NCBI GenBank assembly: GCA_013398955.1
Contig: VWPU01009687.1
Location: forward strand, 1-64,000
Source of the DNA: Callaeas wilsoni
Lineage: Eukaryota > Chordata > Aves > Passeriformes > Callaeidae
Length of the DNA: 64,000 nucleotides
Direction: 5' to 3'
A model generated the notes under the pieces. That model had not been told where the DNA came from. It ran no database searches and saw only the letters and a list, made by a program, of their open reading frames with translations. Shown piece after piece: positions 13,193-26,210 of the stretch. The position numbers were made by a program, and so were the translations under genes. The stretch's first letter is position 1; the number at the start of each line of letters is the position of its first letter.

Positions 13193-15679
13193 ATGTGTAT
13201 TTATGTACACACACTTTGCTGTGTATCTGTCATCCTCCAGCCTCCTCCTCCTTTCCATCTGTGTAACCTTGCCCTGACTGAGCCTACTGGCTTTAGCTTG
13301 GCATGGCTTGTGCATGTTTTCGGCAGGTCACTTGGTGTTGAGGTGGGATGGGCTGTGAACCAATGGTACCGTGACACTGCCCAGCTGTTGTCCACGGGTG
13401 GCCTCTTGGAGAAATCCTCCTGAATTTTATGTGTAGTTTACAGATAATATGTGCTGGTGCTTTGAAAGACCCCTCCCGCTGCCACCAGTAACTAATCGCC
13501 CAAGAGACTTGAATTGGAGCAGAGAGATTTTTGCTAATTACTGTCACAGTTACTGGAGTATGTAAGAATCAAAAGCAATTTTTGTGAAGAAGATTTTCCC
13601 GTGGCAGTTCCAGTGAATACAACTTGAAGTTAACTTGTGTCTAGTTAAGTGAAACTGAAGATCTCACTGGTTTTACTGTAGTTAATTAATTTTAGAGCTG
13701 CTGTCATTACTTTTGGGAAGCTCGCTGTTATGCTGAGCAGGGTATGGAGAAATCATGATGGTTTAAAACACACAGACCTCAAAATTTTCAGTAACTTCAC
13801 GTTTCTGACACCTTTTTGTTTTCAGTAAGTACTAAGGCTGCTATCCTTTCGTGATTATCATCCTGTCACTGAGGCTCATTTAGGACTAACAACTAGAAAC
13901 ATGGACTCAGGCAGCAGTGTTCATAAATCAGTTCATAGACTAATTTTAAAATCTCCCCCTGTGAACTGAGCAGGTGTTTTTCCTGCTCGTTGCAAGAGTA
14001 TTCCCCATGCAGGAGATGATTTGGCTCATAACTTCTGGGTACTTTTTTTTGTAAAAAACTGTCAGAGGTGGGTTTGCCTTATATTTAGTGTCAGAGAGTA
14101 CAAACCAAACTCCTCAAGCCTCTCCTTAAAATCTTATTTCAAAATGTTAGACTATTAGCTTAAATAAAGACAAACGTATATGGTGAGAGTGAAAAAGAAT
14201 TTTTTTTGGCCACATATGAGGCTCAGAATTGTAAGTGTTTATACGAAGGCGTGGTCTCCTGTTGTGTAGAAACCTTAATATATCAGACATTGAAATTCAT
14301 TGAAAAGTCACTCATTAAAGCATGGAAAGCATGGAAATATGGTGAGGGTATTCTGTGTGTTGTCTAGGATCAGTATAGGTTACATAAAGCTATGATTAAG
14401 TAGAATCCTTCATTTAATTTTTGAGAGAGGAGTGTACACACCTAAGTAGTGCACTCAAGCCTTTAACCCCCTTAAAGTTTTCTTTGGGTAGGCTGTGGTT
14501 GGCTGAAAGTTCCTGCCATACACTGTGTCCTTTTGCCTCCTTGAAGTAAGTTTTTGCTCTCAGTCCAGTTGCACTTTGTACAAGCTGCTGCTGTAATCGC
14601 CAGATTTTGGCAGCCTTGTGCAGAGCAGTCCCGGACAGAAAATCTGCTGTCTTTGTGCATGTCCTTTGCTCTCCACAGGTGATTTTTGTCTGAGCCAAAG
14701 CTGAGGTGCATTTTGCATTTTGTGTGTATAAAAATATACCTTTACCTACTTTCTTAGAGGATACAATGTCATGTAAGAGGTTTCTCTTTTCATACCTGAA
14801 TAAAAGGAAGCCCAGTTAGCAGATGCAGGGCAAGGGAAACTAATTCTGTTTTGCTTTAAGGAACACCTTACAGCTGGTGCAGAGATTTAACTTGGTCTTT
14901 GCACTAGCAATATAGTGCTTTTAAAATATATATGTATACATATAATCACTTTGTAATTTATATATTTTTATAAATACATTTATTCTGCACATACATGGAC
15001 AAAAATCTTGAGGACTGCGCTGGGAAAAGCAAAGATGTGCAGCAAAGCCTTCTGGAGCTGACTGCATGTATTGCCTGTGTTTCAACTCAATATTTTCATG
15101 GAAGGAGTTAGTTTTTATTTGTCTATTTGGAACTTGACCGACAGCATATTTAGAAAATGGTTAATGTATCTGTGTTGCTGGAAGCTGTAATGTACAGCAG
15201 TGTCTGTGGGCCTTTTAACTGTTCCTGGGAGATATGATTAATGTGGCAGAAAATTATATTCACAGTAGTAATTGACAGTCTTTAGTATGCTTGTCCTTTG
15301 TATGTTAAACTATTTCTGTTTGTTTGTAGCAGAAACTTAAAGCCTGTTTATAGAGGATTACATTCCTCTAAGCTCTCAGTGTTCTTCTCATTACAGCAGC
15401 ATCATATGAGGAAACCAGCTTATTAACTACTTGTCTGCAAGCAATGCCATTAGCAGGTCCTCTGCAGCTCAGGCTTCATTAGAATTGTCTTTAATATAAA
15501 GTATTTGCACAATGTCATTTGAGTTTTCCTCCAATAAATAGGTCTTATAAATCAGTGTTGCACTAGAAAGTAAAGAAAGTGGGATTTGTGTAGAGGGCCT
15601 GAGCCAAGATGTCATTCTCAGCATTTGCATTTTCCTCTTTCTTTCTTTTTATCTCTAATAAGAGTATTCATCCCTCAGG
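13193..15679. other. USP25: Intron 1, between CR1 copies: no gene seen
   Basis: AT-rich intron with no recognised exon or repeat body. An AT-only 16-bp palindrome lies at 14929-14944, within a longer TA-rich stretch (14921-14985). An antisense open frame of 94 codons (14414-14698) shows no domain and no splice context, and I treat it as chance. Confidence 0.6.
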
Positions 15680-16124
15680 AATCAGAACCATGGCCTGGGT
15701 TGGAAGGCACCTTAAAGATCATCTGGTTCCAACCTCCCTGCCATGGGCAGGGACACCTTACAGTAGACCAGGGTGTGCAGAGCCCCATCCGGCAGCCTGG
15801 CCTTGAACACTTCTGGGGATGGGGTACCTGCAACCTCCCAGGGCAACCTGTTCCAGTGCCTCACCTCCCTCACAGTAAAGAATTTTTTCCTGATATACAA
15901 TCGCAACGTACTCTCTGTCAGTTTGAAGCCATTGCCCCTTGTCCTGTCACTCCAGGCCCTTGTAAATAATCTCTCTCCATTTTTCTTGTAGGCTTCTGTC
16001 ATTTGGTGGAAGGCTGCAAGTCACCCCTAAGCCATCTCTGTTCCAGGCTGAACAATCCCAATTCTCTCAGCCTTTCCCCATAGCAGAGGTGCTCCATACT
16101 TCTAAGCAGCTTGATGCCCCCAGT
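15680..16124 (-). mobile_element. CR1 LINE 3' end with the ORF2 C-terminus still open, antisense to USP25
   Basis: The + strand shows the reversed CR1 3' region (TGGGTTGGAAGGCACCTTAA, CCCTGCCATGGGCAGGGACA, CTTGTCCTGTCACTCCAGG, CTGAACAATCCCAATTCTCT). On the - strand, 15712-16002 keeps an open frame of 96 codons. It contains segments typical of the end of the CR1 ORF2 (reverse transcriptase) protein, such as FTVREVRHWNRLPWEV and EVFKARL. Only this C-terminal tail is present, with no endonuclease or polymerase domain, so the copy is 5'-truncated and cannot move by itself. The octamer repeat at its 3' end is eroded. Confidence 0.92.
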
Positions 16125-19100
16125 ACATTTTCATTATGTCCTCTTGAAATGTGAACTGTGTAGTGAGGCCATAGATCCTCTTTTCTCCTGCTAATGGTTG
16201 GATCATCTCATTCATTCCTGAACATATAACTTTATCTGTGCTTGGAAGTGGAAAAGGGTTGTTTTATCTTCTGAGTTTGTAAGTGCTTGTGTTGCAATTG
16301 CAAATATTTGGATGTTGTCGTGAATAACGCCAAAGTTTACATGTGCTTTTTCAGAGAGAGGAGAAAATACACAGATCTAAAGGTGGCTAATTTCCCCCCC
16401 AAATTTATCTTCACTGTAATTCAGTATTTGTCAGTTTATGAGATTTGCCTTGTCCAAAAAAAGCATTTGTGTAATTTAGCTTTTTGCTCTGATTGTAGGA
16501 AGTTATCAGAATTTCCAGTACTGTCGTGGAACTAATTTGGGCACAGTATCTCCCTAAACTGATAGTAGTGCAGATCCTTTTCTGCTTCACTGGTGCTGGC
16601 ACTGCTACTGAATATGCTATTGTGTGAGGTTATAAACCAGATAATCTTAATTGGGCATTTCCTGAGACCAAGGGAGGGATGGCTGAAAAAGGAGAGAATT
16701 GGAAATAAGGGCATGCATTCCTAATACACAAATTTGGCTTCTACCCAGGAAAATGGGAGAATTTCCTGTTAGTTAAAATCTTCCAAGAGCTGAAAGCCTG
16801 AAGATAGATAGTGCATACCTCAGGGAGCCAGAGGAAAGGGAAAGGCTGGGAATAGCTCGTGCATGAAAGCCCCAGGGAACAGACTGCTGCGCCATGTGGT
16901 GGGACTGAGGGGTGTGAGCAGCTGGATCCCAGGGCAGCCACAGCATCAGTGAACCATCTCCTTTGTGTGGCCAAGGATTTGGCTACCCTGCAGCAGCTGT
17001 ACCAGCACAGTCTGGTGTCGTAGATCAGGTCCTGGGTGCTTTTTAGATTTGAGTCAAATGCTGCCCAGGCTCCATGGAGATGGGTGTGTGTGTGACATGT
17101 GTGCACCTATGTCCTAAGATATTCCTGGAGTCTTGACTCACTAAACTGGAGGATCTCTGCTTGAGAAAAGATACACAATCAGTCATGTAAATTTGAGGAT
17201 GGAATGGCAAACAGAAGTGGGTACAGGCAAATCTGAAAGAATGGAGGTGGGTTTCTTAGCACCAGTAGTTGCACCTGGTTCTGTTGGAGTGATCTGGTTT
17301 GTGTCTCCATTTGAAAAGAGAGGCTGCTTATTAAACGGAATTAAAGCACAGTGAGTTATAATTCAGAATTTGAACCTCTGCTGAGGTATGGTTGGAAAAA
17401 ATAGGGAATCAGGAAAGAGCTGCATTGAAAAAATACCACAGGTTTTTTATGCTAGAACTGATAGTTGTGATCTGAAACTTCCCTTACTGACCTGATTTCA
17501 TGAGCATACATTGGTATAGGTACTTCAGACGCTTGTAAATACTTGTCCTCTGCTTTCTTCATTTTTTTATCATTTTTTTAGTGTAGGGTGAGCTCTTTTG
17601 GGTATTTTTGGGTATAGCCTGTGAGTGAATTATTGTTAAAATTGTTTAATATATCTACGTGTTTTAGACATTTGAGGGTCTACACGATACTCTCACTTCA
17701 GCTCAAGTTAGGCCACGCTTCACGAAAAGTAAAGCTTTTAGGGTGAATGTAATCAGAATGAGCATTAATAGGAGTAAGGAGGGCGGCTTGCTTCATATGT
17801 AGTAGCCTGTGTGTAATATTGTGTTAAATATTTCTTATAATACAGAAGAGACTTAACTGTTCAGCAGTTGCATTAGAAATTGATCTCCAAGCTTCAGTTA
17901 TGGGTAATAGTAACATAAGTTTACCATATGCCACAATAAGCAGAGCTAAAGGAATAGTATTCGAAACAAATAAAATTTAGCCATTTTGACTTTGCAAAGT
18001 AGTACAGATGCACTAAATAAAGTCACATCAAGGTCTCTGAATATGGTTGCAATTGTTTTATAAGTGAAAAGAAAAGCAAAAAGAAAATTGAATCTCATCC
18101 CCTGACAGTGAATGAGAAGAGGGTTTGATAGTTGCCTGCTCTGTCACTTTTAATGAAAAGAAATAGAATTACCTGTGTTCATACAGTTTCATGGGTGATA
18201 ACATACTGTCATTATAACAGTGAAGGAGAAAAATGACAAGTTAAACATCCAGCTGCAAAAAAGGTCAGTGCACAGTAAAGATGATGCAGATACAAATCTT
18301 TACATCAGATTTGTGAGGATGAGGATAGATGGTGAATTTGTGGAAGAGAAGGCCACCAGTTGGAGCTTTTAGCTGCCTTATGCAGTTTTACAATTGTTTC
18401 TGAAGATCTGTTAGTCTATTAGCAGGTATTAAAAGAACATGTTGATCAGGTGAAAATAATTTCAATGGCATTCCTTCCTAGAAAGCGAATTAACTTCTGC
18501 ATGATTTGAAAAATGTCAATTAGAAATTAGCAGCAACTTATCCACCTTTAGCTGAAAAAACAGTAATGTCTAAACCAGACAAATGCCCCAAAGCTCCATT
18601 TAAGGTGTCCAGGAGAACTGTTAATTTTCCTCTTAATTCCTGTCACTTCTAACAACGGTGCTTATGGATTCTCCATGTTGTTCTTTTAATTACCAATTAG
18701 AAATCCTGGAGCTGAGTGCCTTAAACTCTTTGCCTTAAAAAAAAAAGTGTACTTAGACACTTAAATAAATTGATGAGAAAAGAGCATCTCTAGGCGCAGT
18801 TCTGATCTGTTAAATGTGTATATCCATGGAAAGGGGGCCTTGAACCACAGCTTGTACACTGGAATACTGAAATGTGGATAGAAACTACAGATGTCTAAGT
18901 TTATAAGTCACAGCTGTGCTCATAAATTAACAGCCAATATTTTGAACTGCTAAGAGATTGTTTGTTGGTAAACTGTCTCTTCTGTCTTTTCCCAGTCTCT
19001 GTGAACGATGAATATCCTCCAAGTGTTGTATATATTATGGAAGAAACAGAAATCTGTTATAACTTGTTATAATAATTTATAGTGAAACTATTTTCTGTTT

Positions 19101-20864
19101 TGTTCACCATCATGTTGGTGGCGAATAAAAAAAGAAATCCTCTTTATTGCCATGCCCTTGAATTGCTGCTGCCAATTTCAATGCTGTTGTAGTTATTTTT
19201 CCCAAATACTCTATTTCATTTCTTTGATTCTTGCCAGATGTAGGGTCAGGAAAGCAACTTTATAGGGGAAACAAGTTGTGGCTTTGTGCAGTGCTATGAA
19301 ATGCACAGAGTAAACAAATGAGGGGGTGAGGGGTGGGGATGGAGTGGGAGTTTGTTTTCCTGCATCACTTCACTTCTCTTGTGCCAACAGAAGGGTTTTA
19401 AAAGGAAAAGAAAAAAGAAAGAGGCAAATTGGATTGTGAGCAGTGTCTCTTATTCTCATAAATGAAGGGAAGATTGTGTATGTAATTCATAAACATCTTG
19501 AACTATACGCCTTCTATTTCAACTTATTAGGGCATGAAGTAGTGCCTGCCAGGTTAATTTCACACTGGGGAATTCAGCATTCATGCAGATCTTAATTTCC
19601 TTCTTTATACAAAGCAGTGATAAGGGAAGAATAAGAGTATTTGAATATTTGATTCCAAATAATTTGCTTTAAAGATAAGTATTTTAGAAGTAGCCGCAAG
19701 ACAATTATAGTTGCTATTTTAAAATGAATTTGGAGAGTAGCAGGAGAATGTTTATTTGTTCCCAATAGGAAATACGCTTTTTGTCTTGCAAACAAAACCC
19801 TGTACTTTACAAAAATTTTCTTTCATAGATGAAATTACTGTTTTGAGTTCAGGATGTGGTAGGCAAAGAATAAAAAAAGAAAAACCATTTGCAAATATTT
19901 TTTCTCCGTTTCCCATCTCCCAAAGGAACAATTGAATTTGTTAGTATGGAACGATGGTCAGTGCTCTGTGTTTTCATGGTTTTAATGGTTAAGATGCTTT
20001 TAATGGTTAACAGGAGTTCAGGCATTGTTCCAGCTTAGTGCCTGCTTTTTGCTTCTGTGATGGGATAGCTGAGCATGAGCACGGTGAATCATCTGTTGGC
20101 TCTAAACAGGGATGGGACCAGATTTTTATTTAAATAAAACAAAACCAAACCTCAAAATTCTTATGGCATGAATATTTAAGAGACCCAGAACCTCTTGTTC
20201 TTTTTCTAATTCCAAATGTAGCTTTAAACTCAGTCATGGATGCTGTCTGATGTGATTTGGGAGAGTTGGATTCTACTGGTCTAGAAAGGCAGTTTGGATG
20301 GATTCCTAAAGTTCTGTTTCAGTATTGAGAAACTCTGTTTTGTTTGGAGTTTTTATAGTATTTCTCTTAAAACACCTCAGTGATCAGTAAAGTTGAATTT
20401 CCTGGTTTTGAGGTTGGAATGACTAGGAATTACTTATGTTAAGGAAATAATGGGGTTGAGAATAGCTGAGAGTTAAAGAAGTTGGTTTTGGTGGGCGCTC
20501 AGTCAGCTATTTCCACTACTGCCTTTGGAGACCAAAGCTGTGGAGTTTTATTTGTTTAGAAGGGCCAATTGTGGCTTTATATAGGCTTCTTAAACTCATG
20601 TTGCATAAGCTTATCCATTTTTTTGTTTAAAAAAATCAAAAACCAAGCAAACCCACGGAAATGCAAAATCATTACATTTGGGAATTAAAAGTGCCCAAAT
20701 TGCAGAAACTAAGACAAACTTGAGTAATTAAGGTTCTACCCCTTTGTGGTGCATAAACCTCATATGGAGATGCCTTTAATGTTTGTGGAGGAGTGTACTC
20801 TTAAGAATTGGTTTTGCTGTTATTTGACTCTAATCTTATTTTGATGATCTGTTTTTTGTTTTAG
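16125..20864. other. USP25: Intron 1, last part: no gene seen
   Basis: An AT-rich, stop-dense stretch; from about 17110 to 19590 there is essentially no open frame of 60 codons on either strand. It includes a short repeated phrase TTTTAATGGTTAA at about 19980-20010. A slightly GC-richer patch lies at 16800-17060. No repeat family is recognised. The stretch ends in TTTTTTGTTTTAG, the acceptor of exon 2. Confidence 0.65.
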
Positions 20865-20942
20865 CACCAGCAAACATTTTTAAATCAGCTGAGGGAGATC
20901 ACCGGTATCAATGACATCCAGGTACTACAACAGGCACTGAAG
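20865..20942 (+). CDS. USP25: USP25 exon 2: start of the UBA-like domain
   Basis: 78 nt, phase 0 to phase 0, 26 codons (about residues 16-41) reading HQQTFLNQLREITGINDIQV and on to LQQALK. The acceptor is TTTTTTGTTTTAG and the donor AAG|GTAAGA, both strong. This is the first half of the UBA-like ubiquitin-binding helical bundle at the N-terminus of USP25. The canonical exon 1 that precedes it is outside the window. Because the exon begins at a codon boundary, any upstream first exon ending in phase 0 would join in frame. Confidence 0.96.
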
Positions 20943-22025
20943 GTAAGATAACTGACTTTTAGCTGAATGCACCTTAACTGCCTGTGAAAGCCATAAATCC
21001 CACCCTTTCTTGCTCTTGTCCTTCCCTTCTTTCCCTTCCTTCCTTCTTCCATTCCCAGCTTGAATTTATTTCAGGGAAAAAAACCAAAACTAATAATAGT
21101 GGCTTATTCATTTTACAGGGAATCTTGTTCTCTTTTGGTACTGACCTAAAAATTAATCAAGCGTTCAAAAATGAAAAGACAGGAATGTTATGACTTGTCT
21201 TTAACGTTTCTGTGAATTGTTTTGGGATACATTGGTGCTACCACAGCTGGTCAGCTCCTGAGGAACTGAGTGGTGTTTTCTTGTCAAGGTGTGGCTGTTT
21301 TCTGCCATGCACAGGCCTTGCTCAGTGTGTAGCGTGAAGAACTCTGCTTGAACTTGCCAGCCTTTGCTAATTTGGTATTGTTTCAATGTTTTTTCAACCA
21401 TTGTAATTTATTTCACAGCACAGAAGGGTTCTTTGATGGAAGTAAAAGATGTCAGATCTCTCTGCATTCTGTTTCCGTAAACGTAAATATATATAAAAAT
21501 TTAAAAAATGCTTTGTTTCCCTCAAGCAGAACTTTGTAGCCATTTATACATGGTAAATGAGGATTTAGTAATTTAAATCAAAAATATATATATACACAAA
21601 AATAGATAGTTGTTGTTAGCATAAGTCATGTACACAACTGCTTTTCAAAAGCCAGGATCTCTGGCTTTAAAAATGAAACTGCAGATTTTCAGAAGAATTA
21701 ATCTGACTCCTGTTGGAAGTCTGTGAATGTGCTGGTTATGTTTGTTCAGAGGTTAACCTACACTACAAGACTTTTTTTTTTTCCTGAAATAAGTGAAACT
21801 ACACCAAAACAAATTTTTATAAGATGTTTTATCTTTATTTTGGTTAAAAATAGTGAAATATGCAGAATATGTCAAGTTTGGAAACTTTATTTTCTAGTCA
21901 GTATTTTACCTGACAGTACAATGGCTATTGATTTGAAGTTGCTTATCGTGTCCTTTGCTTTTAAGAAAAATTTTAAAAAGGGTGAGGGGACTCTCACTTC
22001 TTCTTTTTTTTTTTAATGCTTAAAG
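20943..22025. other. USP25: Intron 2: no gene seen
   Basis: 1083 bp, GT-AG. Contains a CT-rich tract at about 21015-21055 (repeats of CCTT and CCCTT) and AT-rich microsatellite-like sequence near 21578-21600. No other feature is recognised. Confidence 0.8.
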
Positions 22026-22170
22026 GACAGCAATGGTAATCTGGAGTTGGCTGTGGCTTTTCTCACCGCGAAGAATGCCAAGGTTCCCCAGCTAGAGGAG
22101 GCAACTTACTACCAAACAGCCCTTCCTGGGAATGACAGATACATCAGCGTGGGCAGCCAGGCAGACACCA
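22026..22170 (+). CDS. USP25: USP25 exon 3: UBA-like domain, second half
   Basis: 145 nt, starting in phase 0 and ending after the first base of a codon (about residues 42-89 plus one base of residue 90). It reads [20 protein letters not shown], then a linker including [20 protein letters not shown]. The acceptor is a long T tract ending AATGCTTAAAG, and the donor is CA|GTAGGT. The N-L-E-L-A-V-A-F-L motif is the last helix of the UBA-like fold, which helps position ubiquitin and interacts with the following SIM/UIM segment. Confidence 0.96.
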
Positions 22171-25100
22171 GTAGGTTTTTTTTCTTTTCATAAGTTTAGT
22201 TTAAAGGCATGGGAAATAAAACTGTGCCTGTGACATAACTGTTAATCTGCAGATAATTCTTACTTATCAATTCTTAATTATGATGTATTCTTTCTTTTCT
22301 TACTTCAGTGGGGTTTTTTTTTTCTTTATTTTGTTTTTTTTTGTTTGGTTGGGGTTTTTTTGTTTTGGTTTGTTTTTTTTTTTTTTTTTAATTTGAGCTA
22401 TCTTTAATCATTACCCTTACATGTATGTATGGTACTGATCAGAGGGTGAATAACTGGGCTTTCCATCTTTTTTTTTCCTTCCCCTCCCCCCCTCCAATAT
22501 TACAGGATTTATTTTGGGGTCATGCAGTAAATAATTTAAGGCAAAAGCTCCTCTGTCAAAACAAAATTGGAGAAGAGTCTGTCATTGTCTGTCTTAATAT
22601 GCTAAAGCTTAATATGTTTAAGAGTAGCTTCTCCCTGACAGGAATGACTTTCCCAAAGGGAGAAGTGGGAGGTTAAGTGTGAATTGTGTAATAAAAGAGT
22701 AGGTATTTTATATTTGAAATTAGCATTAAATATACCTGATTTTAAACAATTTCATTCAGTTGATACAGGAAGTCCCACAACCTGCATTTCTCTAAGTCTT
22801 GCAGGTTCTAATCCTCTGCTTTAGTGTATAGTTATTTTTATGAGAGAAAAAAATAAATGTGTTCTGCAAATAAATATAGGAGATAACATAGAAGTAAAAG
22901 TCAAAGGAAGTTCTGTAGCAGGATTGATATCTGTAAAATCCGAGTTTCTTGATGCTATGGTTACTTTACACCATTCGCGGTGCAGATGGAGAATGTTTTA
23001 ATTATATATCCATTCTTTGGCCATATATGTAGTACATCTATGTAGATTTTATTAAACAAGTAGAATTTAGTGTCTCCTGCAGTAGGATTTTTTCCCCCTT
23101 TGTTTTGCTCATGGTGGCTTCAATGTAAATAAGTTTAGTCAGATCTCCTTATCAATAGAATGATTACCTTTTGTCTGTAGAACCTTGACATGAACTTTTC
23201 AAATTTTTTTTTGTTTTTTTGATTAGAAATGAGTTTATTCTCAGCATGTCAGATCTGAAAACTGCATTTAAATCCTTGGTATTATTAGCAACTCTGTATG
23301 AAATATCCTGAGTGCATTATAGGGTAGTTATGTTATCCATGCACTAAGTCGTGGCAGGTGGCTTGGGGTTTTTTGTGTATCTTTTCTTTTCACTCCTTTG
23401 GAAAGAAAACATACACGACTTTCCCCATGTGTTTAATTTTCAGTGTCAGAGAATTGCCATTGAGGAAATGAAGGCTGTTAAGAACAAACTCACCACTGTG
23501 TCCTAGTTTCTAGTACTGGCAACCTAGTATGGCAGTGGAATAGTAAGCTGGATTCTCTTGGAGTCTGTGTTTAATTAGATTTAATAGCAATCCCATTAAT
23601 AGAAGTATTTAGTTTTACTGTCACTTACTGTGCTGTGCAACCTTACTGAAGAAATGAGGTGACAAAGGATATGAATCAAACCTGCAAGAGCTTACATTAT
23701 CTATGGCTGATGGTCAAACTGAGAAGAGTAGGTCTTGAGTTGTACATTCCAAGGTGAATTTCAGGATTCTTTTCTCTTTTCTGGAGGGCTGAAGGCAGAC
23801 CCAGATTCCTTACTGTTATACAGCACGACAAGTCAGTAATCAAAAAGCACCAACTGCTGTGGGAAAAGTAGATTTTTAATTTTTTTTTTTTTTTAACATC
23901 TTTAGTGTCTAGTCAGGTCCTCACTGGCAGCAAAGGTGAGAGCCCTTGGCCAACCTTTGCTGTTTGAGTTAGACTGAAAACGTATTATGAGATAAAGGCA
24001 TCTTTGTCAACTTTTCATCATATTGGAGGACTTATAAGGCAAGAACTGAACACCTACAGCAGAACAAAAGCCTAAACCAGGGTGATCATGGAGTCTCCCC
24101 GGGCTCCCGTAGAGATCTAGTGAATGCTTCTGGAAGAAACCCACACTTTGCTTGTAATGTGCTTGCCTGTAATTACTTGGATTCTAGATTTTAAAAATGC
24201 AGTGCACCTAAAAGGCCAAGTCTCAGGACTGTGTTAGTAAACACTGTCATGTAAGGGAGCATGAAGGAGCAGTGACTTGTGAGGGAAGAATGGAAGGGTG
24301 GGCACAGGATGGAAAACCCTCACTCAGCAGGTGGCTTTGACCACCAGCGCTCCCTTGTGCAGAAGGACACTTATTAGCAGTTCTCAGTGGCTGTGTGGAG
24401 TTGCTGACAGGATCTTGTCTCTCAATTTTGACTCCCTTTATTATCCTACATAGGTGTAATTACATGAATTAATTATAACTCACCCTTACTGCTCCTTAAT
24501 TCTTAACTACCTCTGTGCATTTGGAACTTGAGATGTTATGAGTCACTGAGCTTTGCAGTCCTGCCAAGTTAAAGCATCCAAACTGGGAATGAGAGAGACA
24601 GATAAATACCAGAGCTGTCTTTTATGCCACAGAAAACCTCCAGCCATTTAGAAGGGCCGTTGAATGTATTCCCTGCATAAAGGTATATCAGATGTGTTCT
24701 GTGAGCTTGACTGACTGCATTTCTTTGACATGGTTACTTAGTTAAGGGGTAGAATGAAAATGTTGATGTTTTCATAACAGCCAGTGAGTGATTAGCCTGA
24801 ATTGTGCACTGGCTCTTCCAAAAGTGACAGAGGTCATAAGTGGTGTGAGAGTTGCATCCTGGATGCTAGGAGGTGTAAGGAAACCTGGTTTGTCTTATTA
24901 CCAACTGCAACATTTCACACTGCAAAACCATTAATGGGTTTGCATAAAATCTACTCTGTCTTTTAAGCAAAGACTGACTTGCACAGTGTTACTCATGATG
25001 CTTGCCTTTTTGTCTGTTCAAAATGGCATGTGCAAGCACCTTGAAATGTAGTATTTTCACATCAACAGTGATGCAAGCCTAATCTGATCCTTTTGCAAAG

Positions 25101-25849
25101 GTGGTTCTAACATTTTGACTTTTTTTTCCTTCCTGCAATCTGTGAGGAGAAAATCCTTAAGCATTAGGCTTGCAGATGCACACCTTTTAACCTAAGGCAA
25201 TTTTAACATTCCACTTGGTAGAGGAAATCCTAGGCATTGTACTTAAAGAAAAACAAAAGAAGTTTAGTAGTACTTCCAAATATTTTCACATTATTTATTT
25301 CTCTAGAAAACTTTTTATTCCCATTTGAAGTAATTTTGTGTATTTTCATCTGTGGCTGCACAACAGAACTGTTGGATTGCTAAGAATGTATCCATTTTCT
25401 TCTTGTTATTGAAGGAACTTGAAGAACCCAAGGTTAAAGGAAGGAGCAGAATGTAGAGGTGTATTTTGGAAGATGTGTTGTGTTCCAATGAAACAGCTGT
25501 CAGGACAAGTTCTCTCCTTCCCGTTTGAAAACTCAGTTATTTTTCATTAAAACTAAATTATTAGTCTTCGTAATTGCACATTCCATAGCCAAAACAAAAG
25601 ATTTCAAGCCCTTTTATAAGGGCATATTACAGTGTAACTATGAAATGCCACACACAGCAATTTGAGGATTTAGACTTCATCGGTTCTGGCTTTCTCTGTC
25701 TTCTTGTTCTTAGTTTGAGCCTTTGCATATCTTTCAAAAGTCATTCAGTCAGCCCTTTCCAGTGAGGTAGAGTTTAGACTCAACCATACCTAAATGAAAC
25801 ACCACCTTCTGAAGTGGTGTTTATAAAACATTTCTTACTGTTCCATTCT
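22171..25849. other. USP25: Intron 3, first part: no gene seen
   Basis: Begins with a long T/G-rich tract (22308-22390). From about 22700 to 25850 it is AT-rich, stop-dense DNA with practically no open frame and no repeat I can name. A 14-base T run is at about 23881-23894. Confidence 0.65.
22308..22390. repeat. T/G-rich low-complexity tract
   Basis: About 80 bases made almost only of T with short G clusters (GTGGGG, GGTTGGGG, TTGG), ending in an 18-base T run. It lies 140 bp downstream of the exon 3 donor. The length of the T runs may be inexact. G clusters separated by T can fold on the RNA or DNA, but there are only two clusters of four, so I do not call a quadruplex. Confidence 0.85.
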
Positions 25850-26210
25850 AGAGACTCTGAAAAGTTTATGGGGTAATTTGTTTTGGAGCTTCACTGTCCC
25901 TGCTTTTAGACTCCTAGTGTCTTGCCTAAATCCCTTTTGCTTCAGGTTAAATCCTTTACTCCTTGTGTGTCCCTTGTGGAAATTATAGTACACTTCATTC
26001 CTTTTATCTGAGATGAAGTGTTGTGTGCTTGAAGACAGTGTATCATAAGACTTCTCTCAGATCTAAATGAAACAGCCTAAATTCCTTCCAAGTATTTGGA
26101 TGCATTTCCTATACCCGTTGTCATTTTTTTCTTCTCATCTAGGCCTTCTTTAGTCTGCTTTTTTTCTGAGCTATGGCACTCAAAACAATAATGAAGACAT
26201 CAGTTTAGTT
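25850..26210 (-). mobile_element. Possible old, strongly diverged CR1/L3-like 3' fragment
   Basis: The order of short phrases resembles a degraded CR1/L3 3' region in reverse: TTTTGCTTCAGGTTAAATCC, then TACTCCTTGTGTGTCCCTTG, then ATCATAAGACTTCTCTCAG, then TATGGCACTCAAAACAATAA (compare the usual 'gtggcacccaaaactg'). The matches are short and broken, so this is a family-level guess. Confidence 0.4.

Noticed and set aside
14929..14944. 16-bp perfect palindrome TATATGTATACATATA
   Set aside because: Composed almost only of alternating A/T in a TA-rich tract, where such symmetry is expected by chance.
15586..15969. 127-codon + strand open frame
   Set aside because: It is the antisense shadow of the CR1 copy at 15680-16124; the real frame is the ORF2 tail on the other strand.
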